This document shows, piece after piece, positions 44,286 to 52,154 of a stretch of 64,000 nt of DNA. The translations under genes and the position numbers were made by a program. The notes beneath the pieces are model-generated. The model had not been told where the DNA came from. It saw only the letters and a program-made list of their open reading frames with translations, and did not search any database. Source of the stretch: Nostoc sphaeroides (GTDB lineage: Bacteria > Cyanobacteriota > Cyanobacteriia > Cyanobacteriales > Nostocaceae); the NCBI RefSeq assembly GCF_003443655.1, contig NZ_CP031941.1, positions 5,853,001-5,917,000 on the forward strand, given 5' to 3'. Each line of letters begins with the position of its first letter. Position 1 is the stretch's first letter.

Positions 44286-45497
44286 GTGTTGAAAGCAGTT
44301 AAGGTCAGGCTATACCCAACAATCGAGCAACAAGAAAGTCTAGCCAGATCGTTTGGTTGTGCAAGATGGTATTGGAACTATGCACTTAATGCTTGCATTC
44401 AACACTATGGACAAACTGGGAAGTCGTTAAAAATGAGTGAATACAAGGGTTTACTACCTCAATTAAAAGTGGAGTACCCTTGGTTAAAGCAAGACTGCTA
44501 TTCTTCTGTTTTGCAGTGCGTAGCTATTAATCTAGACAAAGCTTACAAAAACTTTTTTGATGGACGGGCTAAGTTTCCCAAGTTTAAATCAAAATTTGAT
44601 AAGCAGTCTATTCAGTATCCACAAAGCGTCACTGTTGTGGGTGAGAAGTTAAAGATTCCTAAAATTGGTGAAGTTAAGGCAGTCTTTCACAGAAAAATTT
44701 CGGGAATAATTAAAACTGTCACCATTAGCAAAACTGCTACTGATAAGTACTTTGCCTCAATTTTGTGTGAGGTAGAGATTGAGTTAAATCCTACGTGTGG
44801 AGATAAAATACTCGGTATTGATCTTGGGCTAAAGGACTTTGCAATTGTTCATGATGGAGAGGAATTTACTAAGTATTCCAATCCTAAACACTTGAAACGT
44901 CATGAGAGAAATCTAGCCCGGAAACAGAAAAAGTTTGCCCGAAAAGTTAAAGGAAGTAAATCAAGACAAAAGCACAAAAAGCTAGTAGCGAAGGTTTATG
45001 AACTAGTATCAAATTCCCGCCAAGATTTTCTGCATAAACTCAGCAGAAAGTTAGTTAATGAAAGTCAAATTATTGTTGTGGAAAACCTTCACATCAAGGG
45101 AATGGTACGGAACCGGAAGCTATCGAAAAGTATATCCGATGTGGGTTGGGGGATGTTCATTAATTTCCTTGATTACAAGTTGAAGGACTCGTTGGGTCAG
45201 CTTGTTGAAATAGATAGATTTTTCCCCAGTTCAAAAACTTGTTCATGTTGTGGTCATGTTGTTGATGAGTTACCGCTAGATATCAGAGAGTGGGATTGCC
45301 CGAAGTGTAAATCTCATCACGATAGAGACGGTAACGCCAGCCAGAACATCAGAACAGAAGGCATTCGGATATTATCTATGGACGGAGGGAACCCCGTTCT
45401 TGCCGAGTTGAGGCGGAGTAAGACCATGAAGCCGCAAGGTGGAAAGGCATTTGTCGATGAAACCGGAAGCCTACACCGACCCGTTAGGGCGGTGTAG
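44286..45497 (+). CDS. tnpB: TnpB, RNA-guided nuclease of IS200/IS605
   Basis: This TnpB has about 403 residues. The N-terminal region (KAVKVRLYPTIEQQESLARS) and the RuvC-like core are intact: Asp in ILGIDLGLKDFAIV, Glu in IIVVENLHIKGM and Asp in HHDRDGNASQNI. A zinc finger is present (CSCCG and CPKC). TnpB uses a guide RNA from the element's right end to cut DNA and promote retention of the element. All catalytic residues are present, so it could be active. Confidence 0.92.
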   Translation: MLKAVKVRLYPTIEQQESLARSFGCARWYWNYALNACIQHYGQTGKSLKMSEYKGLLPQLKVEYPWLKQDCYSSVLQCVAINLDKAYKNFFDGRAKFPKFKSKFDKQSIQYPQSVTVVGEKLKIPKIGEVKAVFHRKISGIIKTVTISKTATDKYFASILCEVEIELNPTCGDKILGIDLGLKDFAIVHDGEEFTKYSNPKHLKRHERNLARKQKKFARKVKGSKSRQKHKKLVAKVYELVSNSRQDFLHKLSRKLVNESQIIVVENLHIKGMVRNRKLSKSISDVGWGMFINFLDYKLKDSLGQLVEIDRFFPSSKTCSCCGHVVDELPLDIREWDCPKCKSHHDRDGNASQNIRTEGIRILSMDGGNPVLAELRRSKTMKPQGGKAFVDETGSLHRPVRAV

Positions 45498-45510
45498 GTA
45501 GTTCACGCTC
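45350..45510 (+). ncRNA. Predicted omega (right-end) guide RNA scaffold of TnpB
   Basis: In this family the guide RNA scaffold overlaps the 3' end of tnpB and the right end of the element. The hairpin CCTACACCG/CGGTGTAGG (45470-45498) is followed by TAGTTCAC, and sequence after that would serve as the guide. The 5' limit is a guess. There is no direct evidence of transcription. Confidence 0.5.
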
Positions 45511-45670
45511 TACTTTTCAGTTCGCATAAATACCCCATGCCAACTTATATCAATTCTCCAAGATGAGGCAACAGATGTAAATGAGGAAAGTCTTGCTGCA
45601 TCTAAGTTTCTTAATTGCGAATTGCCTTAGCGAAGCGGGGCGTTAGCCCATTGCGAATTGCGAATTGGCA

Positions 45671-48600
45671 TTACCTAGTTCGCAACAACTGCACAAAAGT
45701 ATTACTCACCGTATTGTCTTTAGTATCCGCCGCGTATTGAATCAAATCTTCTCGCAGTTCTTTGGCTGCATCTAAAGGAAGTAACGTTGCTAGCAAGAAA
45801 TAAACGCCACGAAAACGCGGATCGCCCATTCTATCAACTAATAGTGATTCGGCGGTATCAGTTTCGCCCAGAAAGTTTTGCACTAAGAAGAAATCCATGA
45901 TTTTATCGTGGCGAAAGTACCATTCTTTCTTCGCTTCGCCTTTTTCATCTTGCCACTGACGGCTAACTACCATTTTGTATTTATCGTCTTCTAAAGACAT
46001 GACAACTTGGTGAAATTCATCGGCGGGTAAGGCTTGTTTGTCTTCGAGTCGCATTTGGTAGACGGCGGCGGAAAATCTTTTGAGCGGAAATTCTTGTTTC
46101 CATTCTTGCTGGTATTCTGCCGCCATCAGGTTGTATTGTTGTTCTTGCAAACGAAATAAGTTTGGGTGTTTACCTTGTGATAGCATCAGCGCTACCACTG
46201 TTAGATCCATTGGATTGGAAAGAATTCGGCGGGCTGCGTCTAACTCTTCTTTGGCTTGCTGATCTTTGAGGACTTCTGTTAAATAAATGGTGCAGGCTTG
46301 GGCGTAATCAGCACCTTGAATTTTGGCATCTTGGGGGAGTCGCGGCTGACGGGAGATCAAAAACTCTTGAATTTGTTGTTGTTCAAGGGGCTGCAAGTAG
46401 TAAGTTTTGGCTGTTGAGGGGGGTGTCCACTCTAGGGGCTGGGTTGTCATGATAATGTTGCCCCGGAAATAGCTTTCGACAAACTGGCAGATTTTGGCGC
46501 GGGTTTCGGCGGTGACTTCGTTGAGTCCGTCGATGCAGATATCTATCGCGCCACTGTAAATCAGGTTTTTCAAGAAGCCGGCATCTTGGGCTTGGCCGTG
46601 TAGCTTGTCTTGGATGGCTTCTATTACGCCTTTATGACATTTTTGGGCAGGGAGATAAACGACGATGCGCTGGGAGTTTTTCAACAGATGACGGAGAAAC
46701 ATCGACTTGCCTAAGCCGGAATCTCCTTCTAAGATAATTTGTCCTTGAATACTGGGTAAGGCTGCGGTAATTGGCTGGATGTCTCCTGATGTGGGAACTT
46801 TGACTTTAGATTCTGGGAAGTATGATTGGTCATGAAAATTATCTAAGCCGGCATCGGCTAGTAGAGAAGGTTTGAAGGGTTCAAATAATTTGCGGCGGAA
46901 GGGGGGAAACCAGGTGAGGAGAAAGCCGACATAGCCCACGCCGAGAATACGGCGTACCCAAGGGTTCCAAAAGAAGATGGCTTGAACTTGGGGAAATTTG
47001 GGGTAGGCAAAGATGAGGACTAGCCAAAAGGCGGCATGAGTGAGGATGGTAATTCTAGCGTTGAAAAACCACTGCCAACCTTTGAGGTTAATTATGACTG
47101 ATTGCAGTGAGTCAGCTTCGTTGTAGCCGGCCTTTTTCAGGTTGTGGTAGTGAGTTTCTAAAATCAAAATATCTTGTTGTTGCCAAGAGACTTTTCTGGC
47201 AACTACAGCAATTTGCCTAGCTAAGTCTTCTCGTAATCGTGCTAAGTCTTCGCTGGGTTTCCAAGCGTTGCGGAATTCTTCTAGTGTTTTGACACCTTCA
47301 GGGTGCTTCAGATTATCGGGAGTTGCTTGAGGTCTGCCAAGCCATTTTAGTAAAGTTTGCACTTGATCAGTGCCGCCACTCAGAAAATAAGTCCAAAATC
47401 GCCAAAATTCATACTTATCCTGACCACTACCACTACCAAAACTTCCCTGATTTGGTTCGTAGACATAATTCAAAACCACAGCAACCTCTTCTAATTTCAG
47501 TTGTCTGATTTTTCCCAATGCCGATGCCGCAGTACTACGAACGCCGGCATCCACCTTTTCATCCTTGAGGAAATTGAGGATGTCAGGGACATACTTGGCT
47601 GTGGCGTCTCCCAAGTTGCCCAATGCCTCTGCCGCACTATAACGAAGGTTGGTGGACACCTTTTCATCCTTGAGGATATTAGCGATGTCAGGGACATACT
47701 TGGCTGCGGCATCTCCCAAGTTGCCCAATGCCTCTGCCGCACCATAACGAACGCCGGCATCCACCTTTTCATCCTTGAGGAAATTGAGGATGTCAGGGAC
47801 ATACTTGGCTGCGGCGTCTCCCAAGTTGCCCAATGCCGATGCCGCACCTGAACGAACGTCGGCGGACACCTTTTCATCCTTGAGGAAATTGAGGATGTCA
47901 GGGACATACTTGGCTGCGGCGTCTCCCAAGTTGCCCAATGCCGATGCCGCACCTGAACGAACGTCGGCGGACACCTTTTCATCCTTGAGGAAATTGAGGA
48001 TGTCAGGGACATACTTGGCTGCGGCGTCTCCCAAGTTGCCCAATGCCGATGCCGCACCTGAACGAACGTCGGCGGACACCTTTTCATCCTTGAGGAAATT
48101 GAGGATGTCAGGGACATACTTGGCTGCGGCGTCTCCCAAGTTGCCCAATGCCGATGCCGCACCTGAACGAACGGTGGCGGACACCTTTTCATCCTTGAGG
48201 ATATTAGCGATGTCAGGGACATACTTGGCTGCGGCGTCTCCCAAGTTGCCCAATGCCGATGCCGCATCTGAACGAACGTAGGCGAACACCTTTTCATCCT
48301 TGAGGAAATTGAGGATGTCAGGGACATACTTGGCTGCGGCGTCTCCCAAGTTGCCCAATGCCGATGCCGCAATTCTACGAAAGTAGGCGGACACCTTTTC
48401 ATCCTTGAGGAAATTGAGGATGTCAGGAACATACTTGGCTGCGGCGTCTCCCAAGTTGCCCAATGCCGATGCCGCACCTAAACGAACGCCGGCATCCACC
48501 TTTTCATCCTTGAGGATATTAGCGATGTCAGGGACATACTTGGCTGCGGCGTCTCCCAAGTTGCCCAATGCCGATGCCGCACTATAACGAAGGTCGGCGT

Positions 48601-49111
48601 CCACCTTTTCATCCTTGAGGATATTAGCGATGTCAGGGACATATTTGGCTGCGGCGTCTCCCAAGTTGCCCAATGCCAATGCCGCACTATAACGAAGGTC
48701 GGTGTCCACCTTTTCATCCTTGAGGATATTAGCGATGTCAGGGACATACTTGGCTGCGGCGTCTCCCAAGTTGCCCAATGCCGATGCCGCACTTCTACGA
48801 ACGTCGGCGGGAACCCTTTCATCCTTGAGGATTTTGGCAGCTTTCTCGGCAATATCCTCTGGTTTCTTCACCAGGGATTTTAAATCTTTCAGATCATATT
48901 CAACTAATTTATCCAGAGCATATTTTTTAACTTGGTCGTGTCTGTCATCAAGGGCTGCTGATATACCGTTAATCTGCCAATCTTGGGGTTTGGGTTTGGG
49001 GGTTTCTTTGGCGTTTACCCAAGGTAGAGAGAAGAGGAAAGTTAGGATGAAGGCTAAAGCATAAAGGATAAAGCGAGAAGGCTTGCTGCGGTGGCGGGGA
49101 GTTGTGACCAT
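45671..49111 (-). CDS. Membrane HEAT-repeat protein with NACHT-type NTPase domain
   Basis: This 1146-residue protein has a basic N-terminus and a signal-like hydrophobic stretch (FILYALAFILTFLFSLPWVN, about 14-34). A degenerate HEAT unit is followed by 12 near-identical 39-residue HEAT units (about 122-589) with the core YVPDILNFLKDEKV and SALGNLGDAAAK. Two likely membrane segments follow (about 730-747 and 763-779), then a P-loop NTPase: Walker A GDSGLGKS (about 840-847) and the NACHT-type Walker B IDICIDGLNEV (about 900-910), then a helical end. NACHT NTPases act as ligand-triggered switches, including in antiphage defence. The ligand and output here are unknown, and the membrane topology is hard to reconcile with a cytoplasmic NTPase. 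Confidence 0.85.
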   Translation of the reverse strand: MVTTPRHRSKPSRFILYALAFILTFLFSLPWVNAKETPKPKPQDWQINGISAALDDRHDQVKKYALDKLVEYDLKDLKSLVKKPEDIAEKAAKILKDERVPADVRRSAASALGNLGDAAAKYVPDIANILKDEKVDTDLRYSAALALGNLGDAAAKYVPDIANILKDEKVDADLRYSAASALGNLGDAAAKYVPDIANILKDEKVDAGVRLGAASALGNLGDAAAKYVPDILNFLKDEKVSAYFRRIAASALGNLGDAAAKYVPDILNFLKDEKVFAYVRSDAASALGNLGDAAAKYVPDIANILKDEKVSATVRSGAASALGNLGDAAAKYVPDILNFLKDEKVSADVRSGAASALGNLGDAAAKYVPDILNFLKDEKVSADVRSGAASALGNLGDAAAKYVPDILNFLKDEKVSADVRSGAASALGNLGDAAAKYVPDILNFLKDEKVDAGVRYGAAEALGNLGDAAAKYVPDIANILKDEKVSTNLRYSAAEALGNLGDATAKYVPDILNFLKDEKVDAGVRSTAASALGKIRQLKLEEVAVVLNYVYEPNQGSFGSGSGQDKYEFWRFWTYFLSGGTDQVQTLLKWLGRPQATPDNLKHPEGVKTLEEFRNAWKPSEDLARLREDLARQIAVVARKVSWQQQDILILETHYHNLKKAGYNEADSLQSVIINLKGWQWFFNARITILTHAAFWLVLIFAYPKFPQVQAIFFWNPWVRRILGVGYVGFLLTWFPPFRRKLFEPFKPSLLADAGLDNFHDQSYFPESKVKVPTSGDIQPITAALPSIQGQIILEGDSGLGKSMFLRHLLKNSQRIVVYLPAQKCHKGVIEAIQDKLHGQAQDAGFLKNLIYSGAIDICIDGLNEVTAETRAKICQFVESYFRGNIIMTTQPLEWTPPSTAKTYYLQPLEQQQIQEFLISRQPRLPQDAKIQGADYAQACTIYLTEVLKDQQAKEELDAARRILSNPMDLTVVALMLSQGKHPNLFRLQEQQYNLMAAEYQQEWKQEFPLKRFSAAVYQMRLEDKQALPADEFHQVVMSLEDDKYKMVVSRQWQDEKGEAKKEWYFRHDKIMDFFLVQNFLGETDTAESLLVDRMGDPRFRGVYFLLATLLPLDAAKELREDLIQYAADTKDNTVSNTFVQLLRTR
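47345..48748 (-). repeat. Twelve 117-bp units encoding HEAT repeats
   Basis: Each unit encodes 39 residues, and most of its bases are shared by all copies. Changes concentrate in about 24 bases encoding the residues just after KDEKV (DTDLRYS, DADLRYS, DAGVRLG, SAYFRRI, FAYVRSD, SATVRSG, SADVRSG three times, DAGVRYG, STNLRYS, DAGVRST). A second alternation is IANI versus LNFL. Three successive units are identical, a sign of recent amplification. Confidence 0.9.
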
Positions 49112-49226
49112 GTTTGGAGCAAGGTGGCAGATTAGACGCGGTTATGAGTATAATAACAACCTTGCAATTCCTAATTTCTAATTGAGAATGCAATTTAGTA
49201 TCAACAAGTAGTAGGCGATCGCATTT

Positions 49227-49499
49227 ACGAGTATCAAAGACTCGTCCACGAGTATTAAAGACTCTCCCGCGAGTATCAAAGACTCGCTCACGAGTATCAA
49301 AGACTCGCTCACGAGTATCAAAGACTCGTCCACGAGTATTAAAGACTCTCCCGCGAGTATCAAAGACTCGCTCACGAGTATTAAAGACTCTCCCGCGAGT
49401 ATCAAAGACTCGTCCGCGAGTATTAAAGACTCTCCCGCGAGTATCAAAGACTCGCTCACGAGTATTAAAGACTCGTCCACGAGTATTAAAGACTCATTA
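49227..49499. repeat. 21-bp tandem repeat, 13 units
   Basis: The unit ACGAGTATCAAAGACTCGTCC (variants GCTC, TCCC; TATTAAAG) repeats 13 times. Each unit holds a small hairpin, CGAGT-loop-ACTCG. It lies upstream of the HEAT-NACHT gene. Long frames on the minus strand are a by-product of the period. Nothing else is seen in the 49112-49661 gap apart from a GGGCACAGCA/TGCTGTGCCCC palindrome at 49579. Confidence 0.9.
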
Positions 49500-49661
49500 A
49501 TGAGGTTTAACTACTCATTTACGGTGTTCAAAGACTACAGCACTTATTGTTTGAATGCAGTACACCACGATACGCGCTTTGGGCACAGCATTGCTGTGCC
49601 CCTACGAATGGTTGTATTTGACGCAAGCGAGAACGGCTATAAACCGAATGGCAATATTTGC

Positions 49662-50138
49662 CTATGAATCAGAAGCAGTTTTAGCAGGTTTACTTTTAAT
49701 AGCTTTAAACCGTTCGCCTAACTGTTCGGCAATAGTTTTTAACCCTGGAGTTTTTTTCGCAGCAGTCTTCACGTAATCGTAAACAGTCAAACTGCTACCC
49801 ATTGCTTCACTGCCGACTGCCATTAGGGTATCATCTACCTGTTCTGTCAGTTGTTGCAGTTTAATCAACAGTTCGGTGAGGGTGGCGGCTAATTGATAAT
49901 CGCGCACAAATTCGTCTACATCAAAGCTGGCTGGTAAGATGTCTCGGTTAGACTGGGCAGCAGTCAGGCTAGTGTTGACAAAGGCTAGGCTTTTATCGCC
50001 CATTTTAAATAACTTGCGTCGTTCTTCCACACTCAGAGTCACCAGAAAAGGCATCTTTGCTTGGATAGTCGCAAAGGCTGCTTTAATTTCTTGGATATCT
50101 TCTGGGGAAAGGGAAGCGGTAATGTTTTGGTAAGCCAT
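49662..50138 (-). CDS. Conserved protein of unknown function, 158 residues
   Basis: This helical protein begins MAYQNITASLSPEDIQEIKA and contains LVTLSVEERRKLFKMGDKSL and TLMAVGSEAMGSSLTVYDYV. I have seen this pattern in uncharacterised proteins of Bacteroidetes and cyanobacteria, but no function is attached. It has no signal peptide or membrane segment and a Lys-rich C-terminus. It appears monocistronic. Confidence 0.75.
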   Translation of the reverse strand: MAYQNITASLSPEDIQEIKAAFATIQAKMPFLVTLSVEERRKLFKMGDKSLAFVNTSLTAAQSNRDILPASFDVDEFVRDYQLAATLTELLIKLQQLTEQVDDTLMAVGSEAMGSSLTVYDYVKTAAKKTPGLKTIAEQLGERFKAIKSKPAKTASDS

Positions 50139-50266
50139 TGTTTATTTACTCAGGTAAATCTGTTTGTTATGATTCCCACTGGTAAATGCGATCGCACAGT
50201 ATTTAAGGAAGGGGGAGTAGGGAAATTAACCTCTCTGGTGTACACACAAGTCAGAAAAGCCCTCAT

Positions 50267-50336
50267 GTAGAGACGCGATTTATCGCGTCTAAAAGACTGA
50301 CACGTTAGAGAGATGCGATAAATCGCCGTCTCTACA
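50267..50336. repeat. Inverted repeat with GACGCGATTTATCGCGTC core
   Basis: TGTAGAGACGCGATTTATCG at the left faces GCGATAAATCGCCGTCTCTACA at the right. The GACGCGATTTATCGCGTC-type palindrome recurs at 59831-59936 and, in variants, at 5050, 7470 and 53292. It sits in the 352-bp gap before chlP, which has no gene. Confidence 0.7.
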
Positions 50337-50490
50337 AAGAATTTACTCATGCCATCTATCATCTCGCTTTTCGTATCGAAACATTAAGGAATATTGCATT
50401 TGTGCATAAACCTGAAGGAAAAGCGCCAAATCACTAGAAAGACCGTGGTAGTATGCTCTCGGTAAATGTGAAGATTTGGGAGAAAGACCT

Positions 50491-51711
50491 TTGACACTAC
50501 GGGTTGCTGTTATTGGGTCAGGCCCTGCTGGTTCATCTGCCGCAGAAACACTGGCAGCCTCTGGGATTGAAACCTACCTGTTTGAGCGGAAGCTAGACAA
50601 TGCGAAGCCTTGCGGGGGTGCAATTCCCCTATGTATGGTGAGTGAATTTGACTTACCACCAGAGATTATCGATCGCCGGGTACGGAAGATGAAAATGATT
50701 TCGCCTTCCAATCGTGAGGTTGATATTAATCTGATAAATGAAGATGAATATATAGGAATGTGCCGCCGGGAAGTACTAGATGGCTTTTTGCGCGATCGCG
50801 CGGCAAAAGTCGGCGCCAATTTAATTAATGCAACTGTTCATAAACTTGATATACCAGGAAACAATACTGATCCCTATACCATCCATTACGTTGACCATAC
50901 AGAAGGGATATCACAGGGTATTGCCAAAACTCTGAAGGTGGATCTCATTATTGGGGCGGATGGGGCTAATTCTCGCGTTGCGAAAGAAATGGACGCTGGG
51001 GATTACAATTATGCGATCGCTTTCCAAGAGCGGATTCGCTTACCCGAAGACAAAATGGCCTACTATAACGACCTCGCCGAAATGTATGTCGGTGATGACG
51101 TTTCTACCGATTTCTACGCTTGGGTTTTCCCCAAATATGACCACGTAGCTGTCGGTACTGGTACGATGCATGTCAATAAAGCCAGCATCAAACAGTTACA
51201 AGCTGGTATCCGCGCCCGTGCATCCGAGAAATTGGCAGGCGGTAAAATCATCAAAGTAGAAGCGCACCCCATTCCCGAACATCCCCGTCCCCGTCGTGTT
51301 GTCGGTCGCATTGCTTTAGTGGGAGATGCTGCTGGTTACGTTACCAAGTCCTCTGGCGAAGGTATTTATTTTGCCGCTAAATCTGGGCGGATGTGTGCCG
51401 AAACCATTGTGGAAACATCTAACAGTGGTAGCCGGATTCCTACAGAAGGCGACCTGAAGGTTTACCTGAAGCGTTGGGATAAAAGATACGGACTCACTTA
51501 CAAGGTGCTGGACATTCTGCAAACCGTGTTCTATCGTTCCAACGCCACCCGCGAAGCCTTTGTGGAAATGTGCGATGACCTGGATGTACAACGGCTAACA
51601 TTTGATAGCTATTTGTATAAGACGGTTGTCCCTGCTAATCCCATCACCCAATTGAAGATTACTGCCAAAACCATTGGTAGCCTAATTCGGGGTAATGCCC
51701 TTGCACCTTAA
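50491..51711 (+). CDS. chlP: Geranylgeranyl reductase
   Basis: This 406-residue FAD-dependent enzyme reduces the geranylgeranyl side chain to phytyl for chlorophyll a and tocopherol. The flavin motif is LRVAVIGSGPAGSSAAETLA, followed by FERKLDNAKPCGGAIPLCMV and the second flavin motif RIALVGDAAGYVTKSSGEGI. I chose the TTG at 50491 (TLRVAVIG), which gives the usual family length. An earlier TTG at 50476 adds five residues. GGGAG lies upstream. It is followed by a degraded MITE, not by another gene of the pathway. Confidence 0.97.
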   Translation: MTLRVAVIGSGPAGSSAAETLAASGIETYLFERKLDNAKPCGGAIPLCMVSEFDLPPEIIDRRVRKMKMISPSNREVDINLINEDEYIGMCRREVLDGFLRDRAAKVGANLINATVHKLDIPGNNTDPYTIHYVDHTEGISQGIAKTLKVDLIIGADGANSRVAKEMDAGDYNYAIAFQERIRLPEDKMAYYNDLAEMYVGDDVSTDFYAWVFPKYDHVAVGTGTMHVNKASIKQLQAGIRARASEKLAGGKIIKVEAHPIPEHPRPRRVVGRIALVGDAAGYVTKSSGEGIYFAAKSGRMCAETIVETSNSGSRIPTEGDLKVYLKRWDKRYGLTYKVLDILQTVFYRSNATREAFVEMCDDLDVQRLTFDSYLYKTVVPANPITQLKITAKTIGSLIRGNALAP

Positions 51712-51727
51712 TTGCGTGCAAAGGATT

Positions 51728-51830
51728 GGGAATTCCAACAAATAGATTAATCAATTTTGTGGGGTGGACATCCTGCACGCTCATGAATCAGAGCGGGCAA
51801 GATGCCCACCCCACAATATATATTTTTATT
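51728..51830. mobile_element. MITE family 1, copy F (right end lost)
   Basis: The left end GGGAATTCCAACAAATAGAT and the palindrome core (TTGTGGGGTGGACATCCTGC with GGGCAAGATGCCCACCCCAC) match copies B and E. The right end decays after TATATATTTTTATTGATCG and lacks the GGAAGTCCC terminus. Confidence 0.65.
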
Positions 51831-51839
51831 GATCGTGTG

Positions 51840-52010
51840 TAAAACCCCGTCCCAAGAGTGGGCGGGGGATGTAAGCACGGTTGAATTACAGGGTTCGTAA
51901 GGGTTGCGTTCGCGTTCGCGCAGCGTCTCGTAGAAAAGCTCACCGTTCGCGCAGCGTTCCCCAGGAAAGGTATCGCCTACGGTGGCCGCTTCAAAGTAGT
52001 AACCTGTCAT
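51840..52010. repeat. Repeat cluster: CCCCGTCCC hairpin and GCGTCTCGTAG-type elements
   Basis: ACCCCGTCCCAAGAGTGGGC with GGGG forms a hairpin at 51844-51867. Bases 51900-51970 hold two inverted copies of the CGTTCGCGCAGCGTCTCGTA repeat that also occurs at 6013-6120 and 53215. No coding sequence is seen in 51712-52154. Confidence 0.6.
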
Positions 52011-52154
52011 AGCTAGATAACTTGTAGTTTGAATGTACTAAAAAGCACAAATGCGATAGAGTTAGTACAAAACTAGAAAAAGTAGGCTAGAAGTACTATT
52101 CTTACGTCATTCTCAACACTTGAGCAAAAATATCAACGTATCCAAAAAGAGTTA

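Larger units (their letters stand above)
43955..45510 (+). mobile_element. IS200/IS605-type TnpB element without TnpA
   Basis: This element holds tnpB and a divergent ribbon-helix-helix gene. The left end has an imperfect hairpin (CCCACATCC, 43959-43967, with GGTGTGGG, 43980-43987). The right end has the hairpin 45470-45498 overlapping the tnpB stop. There is no TnpA transposase, so the element would depend on one acting in trans. End positions are approximate. Confidence 0.7.

Noticed and set aside
47497..48587. Long frames in other phases across the HEAT array
   Set aside because: The 117-bp period is a multiple of three, so alternative frames stay open by repetition. The frame with HEAT pattern, P-loop and membrane segments is the real one.
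47345..48748. Diversity-generating retroelement acting on the HEAT windows
   Set aside because: No reverse transcriptase gene or template repeat is seen in the window, and the changes are not confined to A positions as far as I can tell by eye.
49178..49480. 100-residue minus-strand frame with ESLILAG-type repeats
   Set aside because: It is produced by the 21-bp array at 49227. There is no independent support for translation.
49227..49499. CRISPR array
   Set aside because: Units are directly contiguous with no unique spacers, and no cas genes are present in the window. The same holds for the arrays at 14868, 25892 and 34124.
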